NCBI GenBank assembly: GCA_017591395.1
Contig: WEDG01005331.1
Location: 62,001 to 126,000 of the forward strand
Source of the DNA: Schistocephalus solidus
Lineage: Eukaryota; Platyhelminthes; Cestoda; Diphyllobothriidea; Diphyllobothriidae
DNA: 64,000 bases
Reading direction: 5' to 3'
Under the pieces are notes generated by a model. The model worked only from the letters and a program-made list of their open reading frames with translations, searched no databases and had not been told where the DNA came from. Position numbers and translations under genes: made by a program. Position 1 is the stretch's first letter. Each line of letters begins with the position of its first letter. This document shows positions 1-9,593 of this stretch, piece by piece.

Positions 1-44
1 GGCTTATTTTGTGTTCATTAAGTATATCCTCACCCCGACTACCA

Positions 45-335
45 GCTCGACGGTTCGACTGCCGATTCCGACGGGGTCTATCGTGTGCTCCACAGCATGG
101 TGATGCAGGGACGGTGACTGCGTCGTAGCTAACGCACTCGGTCTTCCCTCACATGCATGTATCCGGTGTCAAAGCAGAGTCAGGCAGACCGGAGGTGGGA
201 TATGTGAAGTATTTTTTTATGGAAGGGCAACCCGAATAACGCTTGTCATGCTCCAATCTAGCCCTCACTTTGGTCCAGTGCATCTATCACCCGGCCCGCT
301 TAGGCGGCATTAAGCATTGGGGCATTGACCACCAG
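45..335 (-). repeat. LINE 3'-tail cassette, solitary copy with L-type left module
   Basis: This is a non-coding member of the window's commonest repeat, read in the sense of the zinc-finger LINE as minus strand. On the plus strand it shows the landmarks CGACGGTTCGACTGCCGATT, GGTGATGCAGGGACGGTGA and GGTGTCAAAGCAGAGTCA, followed by an L module with CCCGAATAACGC and CACCCGGCCCGCTTAGG. The same landmarks recur in about fifteen other places. It is diverged and carries no reading frame. Confidence 0.6.
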
Positions 336-484
336 CTAGGAACAGAAAAAAAAAACATGCGTTCGTGCACGGTGCAGGTGGTCCACAGACTTTATTTAAT
401 CAGGTGCGGGCACATACTGATTTGCTGAATTCCTAAAGCAAGCAAGCTCTGTATATGAACCACCTATGCCAAGTACGAGCTTAT

Positions 485-900
485 GCTTGTGTGTGGGCTT
501 ATGTGTCCCCTTAACGGGCGTGGTAAAATGCACTGGATCAAATTGGGGGCCAAATCAGGGTGCGGTAGGTATTATTATTCTGGGATGTGGTCCCATAACA
601 AACGCCGAACATGGAGGTGCGCGTGCCCAACATATGCACCCGTAGGTGCAGGCTCATGCCGCACCCCGTTCTCCGTGGTAGATGCTTCGTCTGCGCCCGA
701 CCCCACCTCCGGTCTTTTTGACTGTCTTGGTATCGGGCACAGGCGGGTAAAGGAAGAGAGAGTGCAGTAGATGCAGTGCAAGTCTACTATCACTTAAAAC
801 TAATTTGCGCACAATTCACCGTCCATGCACCACACTTCTGTGGAGCATTCGAGGTAAATCATCGCACTACAGCGGTCAAAATGCCGTGTGTCTGTGCAGC
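485..900 (+). repeat. LINE 3'-tail cassette, solitary copy with L module
   Basis: This plus-sense copy begins with the L module (CCCCTTAACGGGCGTGGTA, CCCATAACAAACGCCGAACA). It then carries the core landmarks GGTCTTTTTGACTGTCTTGG, GTAGATGCAGTGCAAGTCTA and CACTTAAAACTAATTTGCGC, and ends near CGGTCAAAATGCC. With the copy at 45-335 it forms a loose head-to-head inverted pair. Reading frames across it are chance. Confidence 0.65.
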
Positions 901-1329
901 CAGTGGATCCAAAACAACAGCACCTATCTTGATATCCGGTGGTTTTCCGAGCCACGACTTAGTAGCTATTTCTCGGAAAGACCGGAATTCATCTACGAGT
1001 TCTCGGAAGGACAAATAATCCTGTATTAGAAGTCTACCTCTAAACTGGTCTCTAAACCTAAGCCTACCTTAAATATAGCCTTGACACTAACGCTAATTTC
1101 GGTGGAAATGCGTGCAGGGCCCCGGAATGGAGGATAGGGGTCCATCCCCGTGTCTTGCCTATCAAACTGTCTGTAGTGTAACGAGAAAACTGGCTAAGGT
1201 ACGTATAACTTGTATGGCCACCTTATCGGGAATAGGAACACCCCGCTCACTTAACATAGATGGCCTTGCGGTAAATATCGGGAAGGGTAAAAGCTCCCGT
1301 GGCTTGCCCCTAACATAGAACCAAATTGT
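900..1329. other. Unassigned stretch
   Basis: No convincing coding frame, RNA or repeat signature is visible. A weak run of CCTAA-like words lies near 1040-1095, similar to the telomere-like array further on. Confidence 0.3.
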
Positions 1330-1515
1330 AACCTTTCTTGACATTATTTGATGAACGCTCACCGATGGCTAACGGAACTCAGTTGTCCCGTTCTGTCTTG
1401 AGGCTCACTCTCTAGTCCCACCAGCAACCACACAGCGGCTAGTGTCATAGGCAGATGAACATTGCCGACTAATGAGCCAGAAATGGCCATTTGAGTCTCC
1501 CTTATCTTTACCGGC
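1330..1515 (+). repeat. tRNA-derived SINE body, head missing
   Basis: The block contains GATGAACGCTCACCGATGG, then CTAATGAGCCAGAAATGGCC followed by ATTTGAGTC. The same strings appear beside tRNA-like heads at 26515-27060 and 32690-32970. The tRNA-like head itself is not recognisable here, so this is a truncated copy. A telomere-like CCTAA array follows it directly. Confidence 0.55.
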
Positions 1516-1524
1516 AATGTTCAT

Positions 1525-1690
1525 GTAACCTTGATCCTAACCATAGCCCTGCTCTTAACCTAAACCCTACAGTTAACGTGAACCCGAAATTTAACCCTTG
1601 AAATACTCCTGATCCTAACCCTAACTCTGACCTTACCCCTAACCTTAAACCTAACCATAACCTTAGCCCTAACTCTCAACTTCATCCTAA
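1525..1690 (+). repeat. Degenerate telomere-like (CCCTAA)n array
   Basis: About 165 bases are built from CCTAAC, CCCTAA and close variants (CCATAA, CTTAAC, CTCTAA), with the 6-base period still visible. Telomeres of flatworms are made of TTAGGG, so the resemblance is to the telomere repeat. The array is degenerate and flanked by ordinary repeats, so it is interstitial. On its right it meets CCTGGAATTTGACG, also found in similar form beside the array at 14065-14300. Confidence 0.7.
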
Positions 1691-1725
1691 ATTTAATTTA
1701 CCTGGAATTTGACGGACGGTTCCTA

Positions 1726-1947
1726 GTCCTGTGTCCCGATTAGGTGGCCATAAAAGTCATCCTTACCCAGAGTAATTTTATAAGCATTGCAGGAGCTGTC
1801 TCCACTAAAAGCTTCAAGCAACTTGTAAATATTTTTTACTTCAAAATGTCCAGCCTTAGAACTACTAGAACCATCCTTTAGGCGTGCATTTAATATTTGC
1901 ATGCCTAAATCAGCACCGAAAGCATCGACTGTCCACTGCTTCGACCT
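1726..1947 (-). other. Unassigned open frame, possible exon or element remnant
   Basis: The minus strand is open for 74 codons, between a TGA at 1950-1948 and a TAG at 1725-1723. The predicted peptide is balanced in composition, with segments such as WTVDAFGADLGMQILNARL and YKITLGKDDFYGHL, and lacks the low-complexity look of the surrounding chance frames. I do not recognise the family. No clear splice sites frame it. It may be a host exon, a worn transposon segment or chance. Confidence 0.25.
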
Positions 1948-1949
1948 TC

Positions 1950-3130
1950 ATATAATCCAGTTTTTGGCTGTCATTTGATCCAACCAGTACTGAGTTTATT
2001 GGCGGAAACCGGTCGTCAAATTAGGATGGAGAACTACCTCATAATCTGAGCCATTCCTCCTCTGTTTCCAGCTACATGTCGTCCCCTCACAGATTGTCAT
2101 GCGATAGCAATTTTAGATTTAAACACTCTTTTCATCGCCGCGCCGCAGGACAATTTTGCCAAATAGTGCTAAATTTTGTCCTGAAAGACGAGTTGGGTGC
2201 GAGCGGGTGGTGGGGCAAAGTTCGCCTGGAGCCAATCAACGAACAGCAACTTATCGATCGGCGTCAGTGTTCGCAAAACACACGCGATATGGGTCATCTG
2301 CGGCAGCAACCAGAGGGGCGTTCAGTTGTGCTGGCATGTGCGGAGTCGGCTTGGTCTTGCGGCGGTTACGGTTAGGCAAGGCCGTGCGGTAAGAGTGCGA
2401 TTTCCGAAGTACAAGCCCACGAAGACTGCTTTATCTACAATAACCGTTCCAATAAGCGCACGGATACTTGGAGGAAATTAGGTGACTTCGGTGCGTAGAC
2501 ATGATATTTTCCCACTTTTCGAAGTTCATCGAAAATAAAGGACGGGCCTGATTAAACACTGGCACCATTACCCGACAGCTACTTCATGTGAAATGTCATA
2601 CCGGTGTCCGTGATAACTCACTATTGATACTAAACCAAGCAGTAATTTTGTTGTGTTAGTAATTATCTGCAAGGGCAACGTTTAATGAACTTATTGTAGG
2701 TGGGTTCACCCCACCTTCCCCCATCCGTTTAATTTCCCTCAGTAAAGTCTTGAAGATGTTTTGTTGAGGTGAATAGCAAGAACAATGGTTGAAGCAGTTA
2801 AAAGCCTCTTTTGACATAGCCACTTACAAACAGGATTTGTTTCCCCTCTGCTTGCCATGGTTAGACATTTCTCTTAAATAAGTAGTCTTGTGCTTCCATT
2901 TGGTGGTGTCATGAGATGGAACATTTCCGTAGCTGTTTACTTACAACTGCGCTTCTCTCCAATCATTCCGCAACTATTAACGAGGTCGGCGTTAGAAGCT
3001 AGATGTTAGGATTTCAGAAGAAAGTCGCACCCGTAGAACATAAGAAAACGAAGTGTGGCCATAAGATGGAACACGAAGTTTGAACCGAAAAGTCTGTGCG
3101 CGCATGTGAGAGCGTTCAGATATCCTGCGT
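1950..3130. other. Unassigned stretch
   Basis: An open frame at 2076-2375 (plus) has overlapping open frames in the other two phases and no recognisable domain, so I treat it as chance. Nothing else is visible apart from a short GT run at 3130-3150. Confidence 0.3.
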
Positions 3131-3139
3131 GGTGTGTGT

Positions 3140-3515
3140 GTGTGTGTGCCCCCTAAACGGGCCACGTGGTAGATGCGTTGGACCAACACGGGGGCCACAT
3201 CAGGGCACGGCAGGCGTTATTCGGGTTGCGCTCCCATAACAAATGCCAAACATGTGGGTGTGGTGGCACGCCCAGGGGCGGTTCCGGCCGCGCCAGCCAC
3301 CTGCGCCCTCTCCCATCTCCGGTCTTCTTGACTCTGTCTTGACACCGGGCTCAGGTGGGGGAGGAGGAGAGAGTGCGGTAGCTGCAGCGCAAGGCTACTA
3401 TCACTTAAAACTAATTCACGCGCAAGTAACCGTCCCTGCACCACCTGGTGTGGAGCATACGGTAGACCTCGTCAAAATCGACGGTCGAACTGTCGTCGTG
3501 TGTGTGTGTCCAGCT
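3140..3515 (+). repeat. LINE 3'-tail cassette, well-preserved L-type copy
   Basis: This is one of the best copies of the cassette. The L module (CCCCTAAACGGGCCACGTGG, CCCATAACAAATGCCAAACA) leads into the core landmarks GGGGCGGTTCCGGCCGCGCC, GTCTTGACACCGGGCTCAGG, GTAGCTGCAGCGCAAGGCTA, CACTTAAAACTAATTCACGC and ACCGTCCCTGCACCACCTGG. It ends at AAATCGACGGTCGAACTGTC. A few bases later the truncated LINE at 3522 begins, so the two lie head to tail. Confidence 0.75.
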
Positions 3516-3521
3516 CTAACA

Positions 3522-5600
3522 TCGGAAGGGGAACCGACATCTCTGTGATAACCACAGATGCATATCGTTGCTCAACATCACCGGGAAGATCTTCACCCAT
3601 ATACTTCTCAATCGGCTGAACGGTCACCTAGAGCAGAGCCGGCTCCCAGAAAGCCAATGTGGCTTCTGCCGACACCGCGGGACAACCGACATGATCTTTG
3701 CCGCCCGCCAGCTACAATATAAGTGCCAGAAGATGCAAACTCACCTATACACTACCTTCGTGGATCTAACGAAAGCCTTTGACACGGTGCATCGCGACGG
3801 ACTGTGGAAAGTCATGCAGAAATGCGGCTGCCCTGAGCGGTTCACGCACATAGTGCGTCAGCTTCATGACGGGATGACGGCGCGCGTCACTGGCAACGGG
3901 AAGGTATACGAAGCGTTCGCAGTGATCAAAAGAGTGAAGCAGAGCTGCGTATTGACCCCCCACCCTCTTCAGTCTCATGTTCTCGGCTATGTTGATGGAT
4001 GCCTACCGTGATGAGCAGCCTGGTATCCGCATCGCCTACAGAACTGACGGGCACCTTCCCAACAGTCGGCGTATGCAGGCCACAACGCGCGTGTCTACGG
4101 GTACAGTACATAACTTGCTCTTCGCGGAAGACTGCGCCCTTAACACCGTGACGAAGGAGGGTATGCAAAGGAGAATGAACCTCTTCGCCGCAGGCTGCGC
4201 CGATTTTGGATTAACAATCAGTACAGCCAAAACGGTTGTCATGCCCCATCCGCCACCCAGCGCGAAATACAATGCTCCTCTAATCAATGACTACGGTGCT
4301 CAACTCAAAAAGGTGGAAACCTTCGCTTATCTAGGAAGCACGCTGTCACGCAACACGAGAATCGATGACGAGGTTGCTTAACGGATCTCCAAAGCCAGTC
4401 AGGTCTTCGGTCGGCTGCAGGCCTCCGTGTGGAATTGCCGCAGTATTCACATGAAAACCAAACTGAAGATGTACAAGGTCGTCGTCTTGACGAAACTCCT
4501 TTACGGAGCGGGAGACCTGAACCATCTACTCGAACCAAGCCATGAAGCTGAATCACTTCCATCTCAGCTGCCTCCGCAGAATACTGAAGCTGAGATGGCA
4601 AAACAGTATCCCGAACACGGAAGTCCTGGAGCGGACCCAAATCCTCAGCATCAACGTCATGCTGAGGCAAGTGCAACTACGATGGTGCGGCCACCTAGTG
4701 AGAATGGACGACGAGCGACTACTCCACGCTAAGACTAAAAGAGCGGCACGAAAGTCACCAGCGGCCCGAACGAACACCGCAGATTCCCAGGCCCTGCCAA
4801 CATGCCCACGCTGTCATCGCATCTTCCGCGCGCGAAACGGCCTGGTTCGACATCTTCGGACGCAATGCACCAACAATCCGAAAATTTGAACTTCTACGTC
4901 CAATTCTGCCAAAACTCATTCGGACTCCCTCACCCTCACTCTTGTCATCAATTCCATTACTCCCACCACCATAGAGACCAAATCCCTCGACTCATCGCCT
5001 ATTACTCCCACCACCGCAACCACCACTGCCTTCGCCCTCGCTACCACCACCACCATAAGCGATGGGGACTCTCTCCTAAACTGTCCTCAATGCGACCGCA
5101 CATTCACCTCACACATCGGCCTGGTCGGTCACTAGCGAATCCATCGTACAGAGACTGGTGAACCAGTGCCTGGCACACCAACACACAGAGATCGTCGCCT
5201 CCACTGCCCTCACTGTCCTCGCGCATTTACTCATCGCATGGACCTATTCGGTCACATGCGCATCCAGGACAGCGGAATTCACCGCAATTCCGACAACACT
5301 GATACCCCATGCACACCCTCCGTTCCTGCAATTCATAACGCCACTGCCACCCCCACTACCATGAATGACATCCAACCAGCCTCTACTGATCTCTCCTGCC
5401 CACAATGCGACCGCACATTCACCTCACGCATCGGCCTGGTCGGTCACTAGCGAATCCATCGTACAGAGACTTGTGAACCAGTGCCTGGGGCTCCGACATA
5501 CAGTCGCCGCGCCCGCCTCCACTACCCTCACTGCTCCCGTACATTAAAACACCGCATGGGCCTATTAGGACACATGCGCCTACACGACAACCTGCGGTAA
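3522..5600 (+). pseudogene. Zinc-finger RTE-like LINE, copy A, 5'-truncated (RT plus five C2H2 fingers)
   Basis: This is the 3' two thirds of a non-LTR retrotransposon ORF2. It starts inside the reverse transcriptase (KGNRHLCDNHR, then LLNITGKIF). Motif A is intact (FVDLTKAFD, near 3755-3785), as is the LGSTLSRNTRIDDEVA segment, but the catalytic FADD box reads FAED at about 4123-4134. A connector ([12 protein letters not shown] type) follows, then five C2H2-type fingers: CPRCHRIF..RHLRTQC (4802), CPQCDRTFTSHIGLVGH (5087), CPHCPRAFTHRMDLFGH (5210), CPQCDRTFTSRIGLVGH (5397) and a fifth whose first Cys is Tyr (5525). The frame is broken by a frameshift near 3957 in a C run, a TAA at 4379-4381, another shift near 4510, and TAG codons at the same place in fingers 2 and 4. 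The ORF ends at TAA 5598-5600. RTE-like clade assignment is from memory of tapeworm elements. Confidence 0.88.
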
Positions 5601-5925
5601 ACCACCGGAGGCTAAGCCACATCAGCGCACACTATCTAAACTAATACATAGATAACATCCTCACAATCACCATAATGTACCTGATGAAATCACGGTTTCC
5701 TAGAAACCCTGGCTTGAAAGGCTGCCAATTTGACGCTAACACCAGACCACGCCGTCGGCCCAGTGTATGTGCTGTGTGTATCGAGTGGCCGACCAGTGGA
5801 CTGAGAGTCAGACGGCGATGGCTCCTCCATATCCCCAGAGTAATTGAATCCTGGTGTGTGCGTTATGGGGCCCTGGTCGTGCTGTGACGCGCGAAGACGG
5901 GTACGCCAACCCATCTGCAAATGCA
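5601..5925 (+). repeat. 3' tail (module T1) of zinc-finger LINE copy A
   Basis: This is the non-coding tail following the stop of copy A. Landmarks are CCACCGGAGGCTAAGCCAC, TGTACCTGATGAAATCACGG, TTTCCTAGAAACCCTGGCTT, AAAGGCTGCC and CAGACGGCGATGGCTCC. The same tail, inverted, lies at 6440-6769 and 61170-61444, each attached to another LINE. It is recognisably related to the T2 half of the longer tail cassette (GTGGCTTGGAAGGTTGCC, CTGCAATGGCTCC), suggesting a duplicated tail module. Confidence 0.75.
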
Positions 5926-5929
5926 CCCG

Positions 5930-6440
5930 ACAGTTCGACCGTCGATTTCGACAAGGTCCACCATACGATCCCACACCATGTGGTGCAGGGACGGTGACTT
6001 GCGCGTAAATTAGTTTTAAGTGATAGTAGCCTTGCGCTGCAGCTACCACACTCTCTCCTCCTCCTCCACCCGAACCCGGTGTCAAGACAGAGTCAAGAAG
6101 ACCGGAGATGGTAGAGGGCGCAGGTGGCTGGTTCGGCCGCAGCCGCCCCTGTGTTTACAACCACACCTTAATCGGATCCCACGGAGTGGGAGTGCCATCA
6201 GGGCCACATTAAGAAGGAGCCATTGCAGCCTGACTCTCAGTACGCCAGTCAGCCACTCCACACAAAACACACATTGGGCTGACCACGCAGTCCGAGTTAT
6301 CCTGTCAGTTGGCAACCTTTCAAGCCACGGCTTTTAGCGCACCCTGATAGTTTCAAGCGCGTCATATTGTTTATAGTGAGGAAAATGTGCTGAGCTGTTG
6401 GCCTCACTCTCTCTCCCACCCCAAAATCATACCACCATCC
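5930..6440 (-). repeat. LINE 3'-tail cassette (T2 plus core), terminal part of copy B
   Basis: Read on the minus strand this continues directly from the T1 tail of LINE copy B. It has T2 landmarks (GCGCTAAAAGCCGTGGCTTG, TCAGGCTGCAATGGCTCC) and then the core with GTGTCAAGACAGAGTCAAG and GTGATAGTAGCCTTGCGCTG on the plus strand. Its end (CGACAGTTCGACCGTCGATT on plus) abuts the end of copy A's tail near 5925. This junction is the centre of a tail-to-tail inverted LINE pair. Confidence 0.75.
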
Positions 6441-6769
6441 GAGCCAGTCCGTTGTCTAATGTGGGAGTAGGCGCATTGGCTGACGGGTCACGACCTGGCC
6501 CCCATAACGCACACACCAGGATTTACTTAAGCAGGGGATACGGAGGAGCCATCGCCGTCTGACTCCCAATCCACTAGTCAGGCACTTGACAAACGCAGCA
6601 CATACACTGGGCGGAAGGCGTGGTCTGGTGTAAGCGTCAGATTGGCAGCCTTTCAAGCCAGGGTTTCTAGGAAACCCTGATTTTATCAGGTACATTATAA
6701 TGATTGTGAGGGTGTTGTCTATGTATTAGTTTAGATAGTGTGCGCTGATGTGGCTTAGCCTCCGGTGGT
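6441..6769 (-). repeat. 3' tail (module T1) of zinc-finger LINE copy B
   Basis: This is an inverted, closely similar copy of the tail at 5601-5925. The plus strand shows AAAGGCTGCC reversed as GGCAGCCTTTCAAGCCAGGG, then TTTCTAGGAAACCCTGATTT and ATCAGGTACATTATAATGAT. It follows the stop codon of copy B. Confidence 0.75.
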
Positions 6770-7605
6770 TTACCGCAGGTTGTCGTGTAGGCGCATGTGT
6801 CCTAATAGGTCCATGCGGTGTTTTAATGTACGGGAGCAGTGAGGGTAGTGGAGGCGGGCGCGGCGACTGTATGTCGGAGCCCCAGGCACTGGTTTACAAG
6901 TCTCTGTACGATGGATTCGCTAGTGACCGACCAGGCCGATGCGTGAGGTGAATGTGCGGTCGCATTGAGGACAGTTTAGGAGAGAGTCCCCATCGCTGGT
7001 GGTGGTGGTAGCGAAGGCGGTGGTGGAGATATCAGGCGATGAGTCGAGGGATTTGGTCTCTATGATGGTGGGAGTAATGGAATTGATGCCAGGAGTGAGG
7101 GTGAGGGAGTCTGAATGAGGGTTGGCAGAAAAATGTATTTAGAAGTTGGAATTGTCGGATTGTTGGTGCATTGCGTCCAAAGATGTTCTACCAGGCCGAT
7201 TCGCGCGCGGATGATGCGTTGACAGCGCGGGCATGTTGGCAGGGCCTGGGCATCGATGATGTTGGTCCGGGGCGCTGGTGACTTTCGTGCCGCTCTTTTG
7301 GCCTTGGCGGTGGTGATCCGGTTGACCTCATAGATTGCTGAACCAGTCTTCACGGATCTTCTCCATGCCGGTCTATCCTGGGCAAGGTCCTCCCAGGTCG
7401 GCGTGTTGATTTGCAGTTGCTTTAGCGATTTCTTTAAAGTGTCCTTGCAGTGTCGTTTTTGACCTCCCTGTCGGCGAGCACCCGTAGCGTCATCTCCGTA
7501 GAAAGCCGTTTGGTTAGTCGCTCGTCGTCCATTCTTACCAGGTGACCGCTCCATGGCAGTTGCACTTGCCTCAGCATGGCGTAGATGCTGAAAATGCACC
7601 CAATC
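6770..7605 (-). pseudogene. Zinc-finger LINE copy B, strongly 5'-truncated (connector plus three fingers)
   Basis: Reading the minus strand from about 7605, this copy begins in the connector after the reverse transcriptase ([41 protein letters not shown] type). It continues through finger 1 (CPRCQRIIRARIGLVEHL, near 7225). A Thr/Pro-rich linker leads to one finger CPQCDRTFTSRIGLVGH near 6950, interrupted by the same TAG seen in copy A, and a last finger with YPHCSRTLKHRMDLLGH. Two central fingers present in copy A are missing, so the array has three. The ORF ends at TAA 6772-6770. About 500 bp here are almost identical to 5380-5890 of copy A, but inverted. Confidence 0.85.
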
Positions 7606-7659
7606 CCACCCCAAACAACTGACTGGCTCGGATGGTGGTCTGATTGTTGGGGTGGGGCA

Positions 7660-8240
7660 GAGAGTGAGGTCAACAGCTCAGCCCATTTTACTCACTATAA
7701 ACCATATGACGCGCTTGAAACTATCACGGTGCGCTAAAAGCCGTGGCTTGGAAGGTTGCCAACGGACGGGATAACTTGTACCACGTGGTCAGCCCAACGT
7801 GCGTTTCGTTTGGAGTGGCTGACTGGCGGACTGAGAGTCAAGCTGCAATGGCTCCTTCTTAATGTGGCCTGTATGGCAATCTCAATCCGTGGGATCAGAG
7901 CCAGGTGTGGTGCCACGCTCAGCCACCTGCGCCCTCTCGGGGCGTCTGTTTGTGTGTGTATTTGGGAGTTGAGATACTAGGATCCGTTTCAGGTGTGGTT
8001 GTACACCCAGGGGCGGCTCCGGCCGCGCCAGCCACCTGCGCCCTCTACCATCTCCAGTCTTTTTGACTCGGTCATGACACCGGGCTCAGGTGGGGGAGGA
8101 AGAGAGAGTGCGGTAGATGCAGCACTAGTCTACTATCCCTTTAAACTAAATCATGCGCAAGTCACTGTCCCTGCACCACCCTTTCGTGGAGCATACGTTG
8201 TACCTCGTCGTAATCCACGTTTGAACTGTCGCAGGGGGTT
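7660..8240 (+). repeat. LINE 3'-tail cassette, T2 plus core, with internal interruption
   Basis: The copy starts at the joint GTGAGGTCAACAGCTCAGCC and CACTATAAACCATATGACGC. It runs through T2 (GCGCTAAAAGCCGTGGCTTG, CTGCAATGGCTCCTTCTTAA), is interrupted near 7925-7985, and resumes in the core (GGGGCGGCTCCGGCCGCGCC, GTCATGACACCGGGCTCAGG). It ends near CGTTTGAACTGTCGC. The interruption is flanked by a repeated CAGCCACCTGCGCCCTCT, suggesting a local duplication. Confidence 0.7.
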
Positions 8241-9497
8241 AAGGTTTTGAGTGTGCCCAAACCTAGACAATCTTCAGGACGCGCCTCTACTGCCAGAAAC
8301 CAGCACCTTGAGTCACTTTCGTGGCTAAGGCGTGTACGTATACTGTTAAGGCATGCCTGCGGGAGAGCGTGAGAGAGTGTGTGTGACGTTATTGTGTCAA
8401 TTTGTGAAAGTCCATCCAAGTGTTCTCATGTTGTCCGTGACATTACCTGACTGTTGGCATCCTTTGATAGTCTGGAATACGTATATTCAAGACGATCGGT
8501 CCGTGCGGATGGGGTTTTGCGACCCGTGCGCTGACTTGAGCTAGCTTTTCTATAGGAGTATTTTCGAGTTTTGACGGTCTTTGAGGTGCACTGATGCTGT
8601 CAGCTGACAGGTTCGGACAGATAAACACTACATGGGACAGCAAGTACACACTGCGGCCAATCCTGAGGTGGGATCCATTCTCTTAATAACTCAACGCAGT
8701 CCTCCCTATGATGACTTGTTTGGAGCTATTACGAGGCTTAGAAGACTGAAATGATACTCCGTCTGTACTGGTCTTGGTGAAATGGAGGAAGGGCGTTCCT
8801 TTTGCATCTAACGGACCACTATCCGTAGCCTGATTCCTAAGAGAGACCAGAAAACATGAGGTAGCTCAAGACCGGGTGCAACTCTTCATTCGTCAACATA
8901 GACAACCTGAATCGTGGTTTAGAAAGTTATTAACCGATTGGATAACTCATGCCTTCTCTGGGACACGTGTCGATCAGCAATGCCGCCAGTTTTCTGTGGT
9001 GATTTGGCACTCGAACTTAAGTTAAATTAGATACCCGAGTGATGCCTCATGCGTGCGGAATCACGGGGGGGAGGATCGTGTGTGACTTGTGTGAGGGGTA
9101 GTTGAGTTCTGTCAGACACTGCGTCCGCGTCTTGATTTCATTTTATCGAAGGAAAATGATGGTCACATGAAGAGAAGCCGAGGCAGGTGCATTTCATAGC
9201 CAACGCCCTGGAAAACAAATTCCCGTGTAAGCTACTGCTGTCAGATCCATCCGGACGACTTTGCAACAGAAAATGCATTGACGCTTTGCTGAACAGTGAC
9301 CTGGCTAATAACCTGCCCGTAAAAGGTCACAAGCCACTAAATAAGGTTTCACTCTTTGTCGCTCGCAGGTTATCGCAGTGGCGCTGACCAGCTGGATGTG
9401 GGTGCAAGACTGCACAGTGTTCCGTTTGGACTTGCAACTTGTGCTCTGGTTACGGGTATTTATAGTCAATCTCCAAGGCCCACCGAAATCTATAGTT
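8241..9497. other. Unassigned stretch
   Basis: No reading frame with a recognisable domain is present. CAGCTGACAGGTTCGGACAG near 8590 resembles GACTGACAGGCTCGGACAG at about 18700 and a similar string near 19000, hinting at another short dispersed repeat. Confidence 0.3.
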
Positions 9498-9593
9498 TCT
9501 CCTCCTCCTCCTCCTCCTCTTCCTCCTCCTCCTCCTCCTCCTCCTCCTCCTCCTCCTCCTCATCATCATCATCATCATCTTCTTCTTCTTCTC
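9498..9593. repeat. Compound trinucleotide microsatellite (CTC/TCC)n (ATC)n (TTC)n
   Basis: Roughly twenty units of TCC are followed by six to seven units of ATC and four to five of TTC. All three phases stay open, which yields artificial poly-Ser, poly-Pro and His/Leu frames. These are not taken as genes. Confidence 0.95.

Noticed and set aside
4796..5600. Host C2H2 zinc-finger transcription factor
   Set aside because: The fingers continue from the LINE reverse transcriptase and recur beside RT or LINE tails elsewhere in the window, so they belong to the retrotransposon.
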